This document shows, piece by piece, positions 1-7,011 of a stretch of 7,786 nucleotides of DNA (position 1 is the stretch's first letter; every line of letters starts with the position of its first letter). The position numbers and the translations under genes are program-made. The stretch spans positions 1-7,786 of the forward strand of contig CAIKSH010000201.1 in NCBI GenBank assembly GCA_903830015.1. The letters are read 5' to 3'. This stretch comes from an uncultured Solirubrobacterales bacterium. GTDB lineage: Bacteria; Actinomycetota; Thermoleophilia; Solirubrobacterales; Solirubrobacteraceae. Below the pieces are notes generated by a model that saw nothing but the letters and a program-made list of their open reading frames with translations, was not told the DNA's origin and ran no database searches.

Positions 1-2457
1 GACGGCCGCGAGGTCGAGGCGCCGGAGGGCATGATGCTCGCCGACGCCGCCCTGGAGTACGGCGAGACCGAGATCCCCGTCTTCTGTTACAACAAGAAGA
101 TCGGGCCGCCGGTCGGCGCCTGCCGGATGTGCCTGGTGGAGATCGAGGGCATGGGCGGCAAGCTCCAGGCCGGCTGCAGCGTGCCGGTGCGCGAGGGGCT
201 CGAGGTGAAGCTCGACACCCCGGAGGTCAAGGCGGCCCAGGAGTCGGTGCTCGAGTTCATCCTCATCAACCACCCGCTCGACTGCCCGGTCTGCGACAAG
301 GGCGGCGAATGCCCGCTCCAGGACCAGTCGTTCGGCTGGGGCGGGGGGCTCTCCCGCTTCGTGGAGCCCAAGCGCCACTTCGAGAAGCCGCTGGCCCTCT
401 CGCCGCTGGTGGCCATCGACCGCGAGCGCTGCATCCTCTGCTACCGCTGCGTCCGCTACAGCCAGGAGGTCGCCGAGGATTACCAGCTCGTGCTCGAGGA
501 GCGCGGCAACGAGACCTACGTCACCACCTTCGACGGGCACCCCTACGTGGCCCCGTTCAGCGGCAACATCATCGAGCTCTGCCCCGTTGGCGCGCTCACC
601 TCGCGCCCCTACCGCTTCCGCGCCCGGCCCTGGGACATCGAGCAGGCCGGGACGATCTGCACCCTCTGCCCGGCCCAGTGCAACGTCAGCCTCACCGTCC
701 GCGACGAGCGCGTCCTGCGCGTCCTGCAGCGCGACCACGAAGGCGTCGACGACGGCTGGCTCTGCGACAAGGGCCGCTTTGCCTACCAGGCGATCCACGT
801 TGACGAGCGCGTTACCTCGCCGATGCTCCGCGACGGCGGCGAGCTGCGCCCGGTCAGCTGGGACCTGGCCATCGGCACCGCGGTCGCCGCGCTTCAGCGT
901 TCCGGACGCCGGACCGGCGCACTGGTCGGCGGCGAGACCAGCAATGAGGAGGGGCTGCTGCTCGCCCACCTGATGCGTGACGCGCTCGGCTCGCCCGACC
1001 TGGACTGCCGCCCCGGCGGCGAGCTGCCCCTCGGCCTGCTGCGGGCCCTCGGAGCCCCTGACCTCCAGGCCTCGGTGCCCGACCTCGACGACGCCCACGC
1101 CGTGCTGGTCCTCGACTGCGAACCGGTCGACGACATCCCGATCCTCGACCTGCGCCTGCGCAAGGCGGTCCGCCATCGCGGGGTAAAGCTCTTCATGGCC
1201 ACCGACCGACCCTCCTCGCTCGACGAGAGGGCTGCGGCCAGCATCCGCTACGCCCCGGGCTGCGGTGGAGCCTTTGCCGCCGCGCTCGATCTCGCCCTGG
1301 CCGACACCGGCGACCTCGACGCGCTCTCCGCCGCCGCGGCCGCCGCCGGCGCCGACGGGGCCGAGGTCAGGGCCCTGGCCGACGCGCTGAAGGAGGCCGG
1401 GGACGAGGTCGTGATCCTCTGGGGCGAGCGACTGACGGCGGGGGAGAGGGGAGCCGACTCGGCCCGCGCCCTGCTCAACCTCGCCTCCCGGCTCCAGGTG
1501 GCCGGCCGCGAGTGCGCCGGCCTGCTCGAGGTTCCCTCCGGCGCCAACGGCCGCGGGCTGCGCGAGGCCGGGGTGCTCCCCAACGCCGGGCCCGGGCTCG
1601 CCGAGCCGGCCGAGGCCGGCCGTGACTACCGGGCGATCGGCGAGGCGCTCGACGCGGGCGACCTTTCCGCCGTGATCCTCCTCCACAGCGACCCGATGCT
1701 CGACGCCGACGACGGCGAGCTGTGGGAGCGGGCGCTGGAGAAGGCGCCGACGGTGATCGCCCACGCCTCCTTCCTCACCCCGGGGGTGCGCGAGCACGCC
1801 ACCGTCGTCTTCCCCGCCGAGTCCTACGCCGAGAAGGAAGGGACGATCACCCATCCCGACAGCCGCGTCCAGCGGCTGCGGCGCTCGATCGCCCGCCAGG
1901 GCGAGACGCGAGCCGAGTGGCAGCTCCTGGCCGAGATCGCCGGCGAGCTGATGGGCATCGACGACCGCCCGCCGCTCGTGGTCGGCTCGATGGTCAGCCG
2001 GCAGCTCTTCGAGGAGGTTCCCTTCTACAACGGGCTCACGCTCGACGCGATCGGGGGCCGCGGCATCCGCTGGGTCGAGCGGCCCGAGGCCGCGGCCTGG
2101 CCGGCCGGAGAGAGCGCCCCGTTCACCGTGGAGCCGGCGCCCCCGGCGGCTTCGCCCAACGGCCTGCTGCGGCTCGGCACCTTCCGCTCCATCTGGGCCT
2201 CCCCCGAGGTCCAGGCCTCACCGGCGCTGGCCTTCCTGCACCCGACCCAGCGGGTCGAGATCTCGCCGGCCGACGCCGAGCGGCTCGGGATCGGCCACGG
2301 CCAGAAGGTCACCGTCGGCGGCGACGGTCGCCACGTCAGCGGGACGGCCTGGATCCGCGAGAGCGCGCCGGAGGGAACGGTCTTCCTGGAGAACGCCATC
2401 GACGAGGACAGTGCCTCGATGATCGAGGGCCCCCTCGTCGAGGTTCGCCGGTCATGA
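1..2457 (+). CDS. nuoG: NADH-quinone oxidoreductase subunit G (complex I 75 kDa-type iron-sulfur subunit), 5'-truncated
   Basis: The frame is open from base 1 and ends at TGA 2455-2457, giving 818 residues. The window begins inside the ferredoxin-like fold (DGREVEAPEG), so probably only about 5-15 N-terminal codons are missing; the ATG at 31 is internal. Counting from base 1, visible cluster ligands are: 2Fe-2S N1b at Cys29, 41, 44, 59; His-ligated 4Fe-4S N5 at His91, Cys95, 98, 104; N4 at Cys144, 147, 150, 194; and the optional cluster N7 at Cys220, 223, 227, 255. A molybdopterin-oxidoreductase fold follows from about 270, with a molydopterin-binding-type C-terminal domain at about 724-815. 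In complex I this fold is structural and is not known to be catalytic. NuoG carries electrons from NuoF towards NuoI in the cytoplasmic arm. An Ala-rich stretch lies near residues 441-460. The full cluster set and the neighbours rule out a formate dehydrogenase. The gene overlaps nuoH by 4 bases (ATGA). Confidence 0.97.
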   Translation, partial: DGREVEAPEGMMLADAALEYGETEIPVFCYNKKIGPPVGACRMCLVEIEGMGGKLQAGCSVPVREGLEVKLDTPEVKAAQESVLEFILINHPLDCPVCDKGGECPLQDQSFGWGGGLSRFVEPKRHFEKPLALSPLVAIDRERCILCYRCVRYSQEVAEDYQLVLEERGNETYVTTFDGHPYVAPFSGNIIELCPVGALTSRPYRFRARPWDIEQAGTICTLCPAQCNVSLTVRDERVLRVLQRDHEGVDDGWLCDKGRFAYQAIHVDERVTSPMLRDGGELRPVSWDLAIGTAVAALQRSGRRTGALVGGETSNEEGLLLAHLMRDALGSPDLDCRPGGELPLGLLRALGAPDLQASVPDLDDAHAVLVLDCEPVDDIPILDLRLRKAVRHRGVKLFMATDRPSSLDERAAASIRYAPGCGGAFAAALDLALADTGDLDALSAAAAAAGADGAEVRALADALKEAGDEVVILWGERLTAGERGADSARALLNLASRLQVAGRECAGLLEVPSGANGRGLREAGVLPNAGPGLAEPAEAGRDYRAIGEALDAGDLSAVILLHSDPMLDADDGELWERALEKAPTVIAHASFLTPGVREHATVVFPAESYAEKEGTITHPDSRVQRLRRSIARQGETRAEWQLLAEIAGELMGIDDRPPLVVGSMVSRQLFEEVPFYNGLTLDAIGGRGIRWVERPEAAAWPAGESAPFTVEPAPPAASPNGLLRLGTFRSIWASPEVQASPALAFLHPTQRVEISPADAERLGIGHGQKVTVGGDGRHVSGTAWIRESAPEGTVFLENAIDEDSASMIEGPLVEVRRS
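1330..1353 (+). repeat. GCC-rich low-complexity tract inside nuoG
   Basis: Eight codons made almost wholly of GCC/GCG/GGC encode an alanine run with one glycine in the molybdopterin-fold domain of NuoG. It looks like ordinary slippage-prone low complexity in a high-GC gene, sitting in a variable surface region between conserved blocks. The reading frame is kept on both sides. No function is claimed. Confidence 0.45.
2440..2443 (+). promoter_or_regulatory. Possible ribosome binding site for nuoH
   Basis: GAGG lies 10 bases before the nuoH ATG (2454), inside the last codons of nuoG. It is a modest match. The ATGA stop/start overlap suggests that translational coupling matters at least as much. 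Confidence 0.4.
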
Positions 2458-3482
2458 GTTTCCCGCTGGCCGCCGTCGACTACATCGAACCGTGGTGGAT
2501 GGTGGTGATCAAGTGCCTGGTGCTGGCCTTCATCGGCCTCCAGCTGGTCCCGGTGGTCCTGCTGGCCGAGCGCAAGATCCTCGGCCGCTTCCAGAACCGA
2601 TACGGCCCCAACCGCGTCGGCATCTACGGCGCGGGCCAGCCGATCGCCGACATCATCAAGCTCCTGACCAAGGAAGACTTCCGGCCGCGCACGGCGATCG
2701 GGTGGCTCTTCTTCGTCGCCCCGATCCTCTCGATCGTCGCCGCCTTCGGGGCGCTGGCGATCATTCCCTACGGCCCCGTGGTCGACATCTTCGGCGTCGC
2801 CACCGGGCTGTACGGGATCGACGTCTCGATCGGCCCGCTCTACGTCTTCGCCTTCGGGGCGATCGCCTTCTACGGCCTCATGCTCGGCGGCTGGTCGTCG
2901 GGCTCCAAGTATTCGTTCCTGGGCTCGATGCGCGCCGCGGCGCAGCTGATCAGCTACGAGGTCGCCCAGGGGATGGCCCTGATCGGCGTGATCATCACCG
3001 CCCAGACGATGTCGCTCACCGGGATCGTCGAGGCCCAGCAGGGCATGTGGTACGTGATCCCGCAGTTCTTCGGGTTCATCATCTTCATGGTCGCCAGCTT
3101 CGCCGAGACCAACCGGCCACCATTCGACCTCACCGAAGCCGACGCCGAGCTGACCGGCGGCTACATGACCGAGTTCGGTGGCGGCCGCTTCACCCTCTAC
3201 TTCTTCGCCGAGTACCTCAACATGATCGTCATCTCCGGGATGGCGACGACGCTCTTCCTCGGCGGCTGGCTGCTGCCCTTCGGGATCGACCCGCCGGCCT
3301 GGGTCGACCCCTTCGTGGTGATCGCCAAGATCCTCGCCTTCGTGGTGTTCTTCATCTGGGTGCGCGCAACGCTGCCTCGGCTGCGGTATGACCAGCTGAT
3401 GAGCCTGGGCTGGAAGATCCTGCTGCCCCTGTCCACCCTCAACGCGCTGGTCACGGCGATCGTCGTCGTGACCCTCGACTGA
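2454..3482 (+). CDS. nuoH: NADH-quinone oxidoreductase subunit H (ND1 homologue)
   Basis: 342 residues, close to the usual NuoH length. It is the membrane subunit that forms much of the quinone chamber and starts the proton pathway. Hallmarks are the AERKILGRFQNRYGPNRVG block at about 38-56, KYSFLGSMRAAAQLISYE at about 152-169, the cytoplasmic loop FAETNRPPFDLTEADAEL at about 216-233, and the C-terminal RATLPRLRYDQLMSLGWK at 304-321. About eight hydrophobic segments can be seen, consistent with the family. In the loop, Glu228, Asp230, Glu232 and Glu240 correspond to the conserved acidic series; the middle one is Asp where Glu is usual. The ATG at 2454 overlaps the nuoG stop and starts the protein just ahead of the first membrane helix, as expected. 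The stop is 4 bases before nuoI. Confidence 0.97.
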   Translation: MSFPLAAVDYIEPWWMVVIKCLVLAFIGLQLVPVVLLAERKILGRFQNRYGPNRVGIYGAGQPIADIIKLLTKEDFRPRTAIGWLFFVAPILSIVAAFGALAIIPYGPVVDIFGVATGLYGIDVSIGPLYVFAFGAIAFYGLMLGGWSSGSKYSFLGSMRAAAQLISYEVAQGMALIGVIITAQTMSLTGIVEAQQGMWYVIPQFFGFIIFMVASFAETNRPPFDLTEADAELTGGYMTEFGGGRFTLYFFAEYLNMIVISGMATTLFLGGWLLPFGIDPPAWVDPFVVIAKILAFVVFFIWVRATLPRLRYDQLMSLGWKILLPLSTLNALVTAIVVVTLD

Positions 3483-3486
3483 CCCG

Positions 3487-4023
3487 ATGCCCTGGGACCC
3501 CTCCGACGACGTGATCGAGGTCGTACGCGGCCCGAAGGAGGCCGGCGGCGTGGGAGCCGTCTACCGCGCGTTCGGCGAGACGCTCCGCGGGCTGAAGACC
3601 ACCCTCGGGCAGCTCTCGATGGGCGTGACGACCGTCTCCTACCCGGAGGAGAAGATCCCCGTCTACCCGCGTTTCCGCGGCCGCCACCGCCTCCACACCT
3701 TCGAGGACACCGGGCTGGAGAAGTGCGTCGGCTGCTCGCTCTGCGCGGCGGCCTGCCCGGCCGACTGCATCCGCGTGGTCGCCGCCGAGAACACGGTGGA
3801 GAACCGGGTCTCGGCCGGCGAGCGCTACGCGGCGGTCTACGAGATCAACATGTCGCGCTGCATCTTCTGCGGGTACTGCGAAATCGCCTGCCCGTTCGAC
3901 GCGATAACCATGGGCCACGACTACGAGCTCTCCGATGCCAGCCGCTCGGAGCTGATCTTCACAAAGGAGATGCTGCTCGCGCCGCCGGTTGAGCGCACGC
4001 CGCTGCGCGCGGAGGGCGAGTAG
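3487..4023 (+). CDS. nuoI: NADH-quinone oxidoreductase subunit I (TYKY-type 2x[4Fe-4S] ferredoxin)
   Basis: 178 residues, normal for NuoI. It holds clusters N6a and N6b, which carry electrons from the NuoG chain to NuoB (N2) near the quinone site. Two ferredoxin motifs are complete: Cys80, 83, 86, 90 followed by Pro, and Cys125, 128, 131, 135 followed by Pro. Between them is the family's INMSRCIFCGYCEIACPF context. An extra Cys94 in the CPADCI segment is not needed for the basic ligand sets. The N-terminal 50 residues form the amphipathic stretch (FGETLRGLKTTLGQL) that lies against the membrane arm. Start ATG 3487 sits 4 bases after the nuoH stop with no clear Shine-Dalgarno, so re-initiation by coupled ribosomes is likely. 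The last ~10 residues are a variable polar tail. Confidence 0.97.
   Translation: MPWDPSDDVIEVVRGPKEAGGVGAVYRAFGETLRGLKTTLGQLSMGVTTVSYPEEKIPVYPRFRGRHRLHTFEDTGLEKCVGCSLCAAACPADCIRVVAAENTVENRVSAGERYAAVYEINMSRCIFCGYCEIACPFDAITMGHDYELSDASRSELIFTKEMLLAPPVERTPLRAEGE
4011..4015 (+). promoter_or_regulatory. Possible ribosome binding site for nuoJ
   Basis: GGAGG lies inside the end of nuoI, 12 bases before the nuoJ ATG (4028). The core is good but the spacing is slightly long. It supports the ATG over an in-frame upstream TTG at 3989. Confidence 0.5.
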
Positions 4024-4027
4024 GGAG

Positions 4028-4699
4028 ATGGGCTTCTTCTTCGTCGTCTTCGGCGTCGTTGCGCTGGCCGGCGCCGTCGGGGTGGTCGTCCTGCGCAACC
4101 CCTTCTACTGCGTCCTCTCGCTGGTCGTCCACCTGATCGCCCTCGCGCTCCTCTTCCTGCTGCTCGAGGCCCAGTTCGTCGCCGCCGCCCAGATCGTGGT
4201 CTACGCCGGCGCGGTCATGGTGCTCTACGTCTTCGTCGTCGCCTACGTCGGCGGTGGCGACCGCCCGGCGGCGCTCTGGCGGGCCTCGGCGCGCCAGCGG
4301 GCCCTGGCGATCGCCTTCGGCGCCGCGGTCTTCATCGAGCTCTCGATCGCCATCCTGGGCAGCGGGCTCCGCGCCCTGGGCACCGGCGGCCCCGACGTGC
4401 CGGCCGGGTTCGGGGCCCCGGCCCAGATCGGGGAGCTGCTCCTTACGCGGTTCCTGCTGCCGTTCGAGCTGGCCTCCTTCCTGCTCCTGGTTGCCGCGGT
4501 GGGCGCGGTGGCCCTCGCCGGCCGCCGGGGCGGCCTCGGCGAGGACCGCGACCTCTCGCCCGGGCGCTCGACGCTCGACCTGCCGATCCCGGCCGCGCGC
4601 GGAACGATGGCCGAGGGCGTGGCCGGCTACGGCGTGACCACCCCGATGCCCGACCCCGAATACAAGGGCCGCAAGCTCGAGGAAGGGGAGGGGGTCTGA
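4028..4699 (+). CDS. nuoJ: NADH-quinone oxidoreductase subunit J (ND6 homologue)
   Basis: 223 residues with about five hydrophobic segments: near 2-22, 28-47, 51-75, 92-112 and 143-165. NuoJ sits between the quinone site and the antiporter-like subunits. The conserved third helix, with YAGAVMVLYVFV at about 59-70, is the region that forms the functional pi-bulge in known structures. GELLLTRFLLPFELASFLLLVA (135-156) is the typical last-helix block. From about 166 on there is a polar, Gly/Pro/acidic tail of nearly 60 residues ending EEGEGV, longer than in E. coli-type NuoJ and probably exposed to solvent. The ATG at 4028 gives the typical NuoJ N-terminus, which runs straight into helix 1. An upstream in-frame TTG (3989) would add an unlikely Arg-rich leader. 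The stop TGA overlaps the nuoK ATG by one base. Confidence 0.95.
   Translation: MGFFFVVFGVVALAGAVGVVVLRNPFYCVLSLVVHLIALALLFLLLEAQFVAAAQIVVYAGAVMVLYVFVVAYVGGGDRPAALWRASARQRALAIAFGAAVFIELSIAILGSGLRALGTGGPDVPAGFGAPAQIGELLLTRFLLPFELASFLLLVAAVGAVALAGRRGGLGEDRDLSPGRSTLDLPIPAARGTMAEGVAGYGVTTPMPDPEYKGRKLEEGEGV
4687..4691 (+). promoter_or_regulatory. Ribosome binding site for nuoK
   Basis: GGAGG lies within a purine-rich run (4681-4694) at the end of nuoJ, 7 bases before the nuoK ATG at 4699. This is the best Shine-Dalgarno in the window and fixes the nuoK start. Confidence 0.75.
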
Positions 4700-4998
4700 T
4701 GTCGATCAGCTGGTACCTGCTCGTCTCGGCCGCCATGTTCGGGCTCGGCGCGATCGGCGTGATGGTCCGCCGCAACCCGCTCGTGATCCTCCTGTGCCTC
4801 GAGCTGATGCTCAACGCCGGAAACCTCGCCCTGATCGGCTTTGCGCGGATGTGGGGCAACGGCGACGGCCAGATCTTCGCGATCGTCGTGATGGTGGTCG
4901 CCGCCTGCGAGGTAGCGATCGGGCTGGGCATCATCGTCGCGCTCTACCGCCGGCGCCTCCCGGTCGACGTCGACGAGCTCACGGAGCTGCACGGATGA
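4699..4998 (+). CDS. nuoK: NADH-quinone oxidoreductase subunit K (ND4L homologue)
   Basis: 99 residues, the standard NuoK size, with three transmembrane helices near 4-22, 28-49 and 58-82. It is part of the central hydrophilic axis that couples the quinone site to the pumps. The two family glutamates are present: Glu35 in helix 2 (LCLELMLN) and Glu71 in helix 3 (AACEVAIGL). They match the E. coli NuoK Glu36 and Glu72 positions. The positively charged loop RRNPL at 24-28 and the C-terminal RRR at 84-86 are also typical. The ATG overlaps the nuoJ stop by one base (TGATG) and has a strong Shine-Dalgarno. The stop overlaps the nuoL start by 4 bases. Nothing appears degenerate, which contrasts with the changed acids in the neighbouring NuoL and NuoM. 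Confidence 0.97.
   Translation: MSISWYLLVSAAMFGLGAIGVMVRRNPLVILLCLELMLNAGNLALIGFARMWGNGDGQIFAIVVMVVAACEVAIGLGIIVALYRRRLPVDVDELTELHG
4983..4986 (+). promoter_or_regulatory. Ribosome binding site for nuoL
   Basis: GGAG at the end of nuoK is 8 bases before the nuoL ATG (4995). Together with the ATGA overlap it supports this start over in-frame upstream codons, which would read through nuoK out of frame. Confidence 0.6.
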
Positions 4999-7007
4999 GC
5001 ATCTCCACCTCGGCCTGGCTGGTCCTCGCCTTCCCCCTGGCGGGGATGCTCACCATCGCCCTGGGCGGCAAGTACTGGCATCCGCGCGCGGCGGCGATCA
5101 TCGGCACGGCGGCCATCGCGATCGCCTTCGCCTTCGCCGTGGTGACCCTCGTGAACCTGCAGGGGCTCCCGGCCGAGGACCGCGTGGTCACCTCCTCGCT
5201 CTGGGACCTGGTCAACGTCGCCGGACTGAAGGTCCAGCTGGGCATCTACGTCGACCCCCTCTCCACCTTCATGGCGCTCGTGGTGACCGGTGTCTCGGCC
5301 CTGATCCACCTCTATTCCGCCGGTTACATGAAGTCCGACAAGGGCTACGTGCGCTACTTCGCCTACCTGAACTTCTTCGTCTTCTCGATGCTCGTCCTGG
5401 TGATGGCGGGCAACATGGTCCTGCTGATCATCGGCTGGGCCTTCGTCGGGGCGGCTTCCTACATGCTGATCGCGTTCTGGTACCGCCGCTCGACGGCGAC
5501 CGCGGCGGGGATCAAGGCGTTCGTCATCAATGTCGTCGGCGACGTGGGCCTGGTCCTGGGCACGATCATCCTCTTCAAGACGATCGGCGCGCTGGACTAC
5601 GGCTCGCTCTTCGAGAGCGTCCAGGTCGACTTCGAAAAGAACTCCGCCGAGCTGGTGGTCGCGATGATCCTGATCCTGGTCGGCGCCTTCGCCAAGTCGG
5701 CGCAGATCCCGCTCCACACCTGGCTGCCCGACGCCATGGAGGGCCCGACCCCGGTCAGCTCCCTGATCCACGCCGCCACGATGGTCACCGCCGGCGTCTA
5801 CCTGATCGGCCGCCTGCACCCGCTCTTCGAGTGGGCCCCGACCGCGGCCGACGTCGGCGCGGTGATCGGCGCTATCACCCTGCTGGTTGCCGGGACGATC
5901 GGCCTGGTGATGACCGACATCAAGAAGGTCATCGCCTACTCGACGATGTCCCAGATCGGCTACATGATCATGGCGGTCAGTGCCGCGGCGTACGTCGGGG
6001 GCTTCTTCCACCTGATGACCCACGCCTTCTTCAAGGCTCTCCTGTTCATGGCGGCCGGCTCCCTGATCGGCGCCATGGGCGGCGAGCAGTCGCTGAACAA
6101 GATGAGCGGCTGGCGAAAGGCGCTGCCCTTCACCTTCAAGTGCATGATGGCCGGCGGCCTGGCCCTCGCCGCCTTCCCGCTCTTCTCGGGCTTCTTCTCC
6201 AAGGACTTCCTGCTCTACGAGATCGCCGACCGCGGCGGCCTCTACTGGATCCTCTACGTGGTCGGCTACATCGGCGCGATCTTCACCGTCTTCTACACCT
6301 TCCGGATCCTCTGGCGCCCGTTCTGGGGCAAGCCCTGCGAGCAGGCGGTTTCGCTCGAGGAGGGGCACCCCTGGCACGCGCCCGAGCCGTTCAACCCGGG
6401 AACCCACGAGGTCGAGGACACCCAGGTCGGCTTCCCGGGGCCCGAGCACAACTTCGCCGAAGAGAGCCGGCCGATGCGGATCCCGATGACGATCCTCGCC
6501 GTCCTGGCGGTGATCGCCGGGGTCGTCCAGCTGCCCTTCGAGATCACCCACGTGCTCGGCAGCTTCCTCGAGCCGACCTTCGCCGACTCCATGATCAAGC
6601 ACCCGGTCAACAACGGCCTCGAGGCCTTCGGCCTGGTCCTGAGCATCCTGATCGCCGCGATCTTCATCCCGATCACCTGGGTGATCTGGGTCAAGAAGCC
6701 CGGCACCTCGGCCCGGATCGAGCAGCGCTTCAAGGGGCTCTACGAGCTCTTCTCGCACAAGTGGTACTTCGACGAGCTGATCGACCTGCTGATCGTGCGC
6801 CCGATGGGGTGGCTGGGCCGCTGGTTCAAGAACACCTTCGAGCGCGTCGTCGTCGACGGCCTGTTCGTCGGCGGGCCCACCAGCCTGGTGAAGGCCGGCT
6901 CGGCCGCGGTGCGCTCGCTGCAGACCGGCCTGCTGCGCAGCTATGCGGCGCTGCTGGTGATCGGCGTGGCCGCGGCGCTCCTCTACTTCCTGATCCGGGC
7001 GGCCTGA
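4995..7007 (+). CDS. nuoL: NADH-quinone oxidoreductase subunit L (ND5 homologue, antiporter-like)
   Basis: 670 residues, longer than the 613 of E. coli NuoL. It is the most distal proton-pumping subunit. Hallmarks are VDPLSTFMALVVTGVSALIHLYS (86-108), KSAQIPLHTWLPDAMEGPTPVSSLIHAATMVTAGVY (234-269), KKVIAYSTMSQIGYM (310-324), FHLMTHAFFKALLF (338-351) and SGFFSKD (398-404). Channel residues retained include Asp183, Lys234, His259, His339, His343, Lys347, Lys403 and Asp404. The helix-5 segment reads GWAFVGAASY, with Ala149 where most homologues have Glu (E. coli Glu144). Residues about 445-492 form a hydrophilic insert rich in His, Glu and Pro between membrane segments. The C-terminal part (about 572-670) has the amphipathic lateral-helix region and a final membrane helix. 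ATG 4995 is supported by GGAG and the ATGA overlap with nuoK. An Mrp antiporter subunit is excluded by the operon context. Confidence 0.97.
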   Translation: MSISTSAWLVLAFPLAGMLTIALGGKYWHPRAAAIIGTAAIAIAFAFAVVTLVNLQGLPAEDRVVTSSLWDLVNVAGLKVQLGIYVDPLSTFMALVVTGVSALIHLYSAGYMKSDKGYVRYFAYLNFFVFSMLVLVMAGNMVLLIIGWAFVGAASYMLIAFWYRRSTATAAGIKAFVINVVGDVGLVLGTIILFKTIGALDYGSLFESVQVDFEKNSAELVVAMILILVGAFAKSAQIPLHTWLPDAMEGPTPVSSLIHAATMVTAGVYLIGRLHPLFEWAPTAADVGAVIGAITLLVAGTIGLVMTDIKKVIAYSTMSQIGYMIMAVSAAAYVGGFFHLMTHAFFKALLFMAAGSLIGAMGGEQSLNKMSGWRKALPFTFKCMMAGGLALAAFPLFSGFFSKDFLLYEIADRGGLYWILYVVGYIGAIFTVFYTFRILWRPFWGKPCEQAVSLEEGHPWHAPEPFNPGTHEVEDTQVGFPGPEHNFAEESRPMRIPMTILAVLAVIAGVVQLPFEITHVLGSFLEPTFADSMIKHPVNNGLEAFGLVLSILIAAIFIPITWVIWVKKPGTSARIEQRFKGLYELFSHKWYFDELIDLLIVRPMGWLGRWFKNTFERVVVDGLFVGGPTSLVKAGSAAVRSLQTGLLRSYAALLVIGVAAALLYFLIRAA

Positions 7008-7011
7008 CGTG

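Noticed and set aside
129..803. Plus-strand alternative frame within nuoG
   Set aside because: It is an Arg/Pro/Gly/Ala-rich product overlapping the cluster-binding region of NuoG, whose frame holds all ligand cysteines.
1..2457. Reading nuoG as a formate dehydrogenase or other molybdopterin enzyme
   Set aside because: The N-terminal 2Fe-2S, His-Cys 4Fe-4S and N4/N7 ligand order together with nuoH-M downstream is specific to complex I.
3989..4027. Upstream TTG start that would lengthen NuoJ by 13 residues
   Set aside because: It would add an Arg-rich leader overlapping nuoI. The ATG at 4028 gives the usual hydrophobic NuoJ N-terminus and has GGAGG upstream.
3483..4027. Search for promoters or terminators in the gaps around nuoI
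   Set aside because: The gaps are only 4 bases each, and no stem-loop with a T-run or recognisable -35/-10 pair was seen there or elsewhere in the window.
3451..4098. Minus-strand open frame covering nuoI
   Set aside because: nuoI on the plus strand has both complete ferredoxin motifs. The antisense frame is an Arg/Ala-rich shadow.
4794..4994. In-frame N-terminal extension of NuoL through nuoK
   Set aside because: The added residues are a low-complexity out-of-frame reading of nuoK. ATG 4995 with GGAG and ATGA coupling matches the family start.
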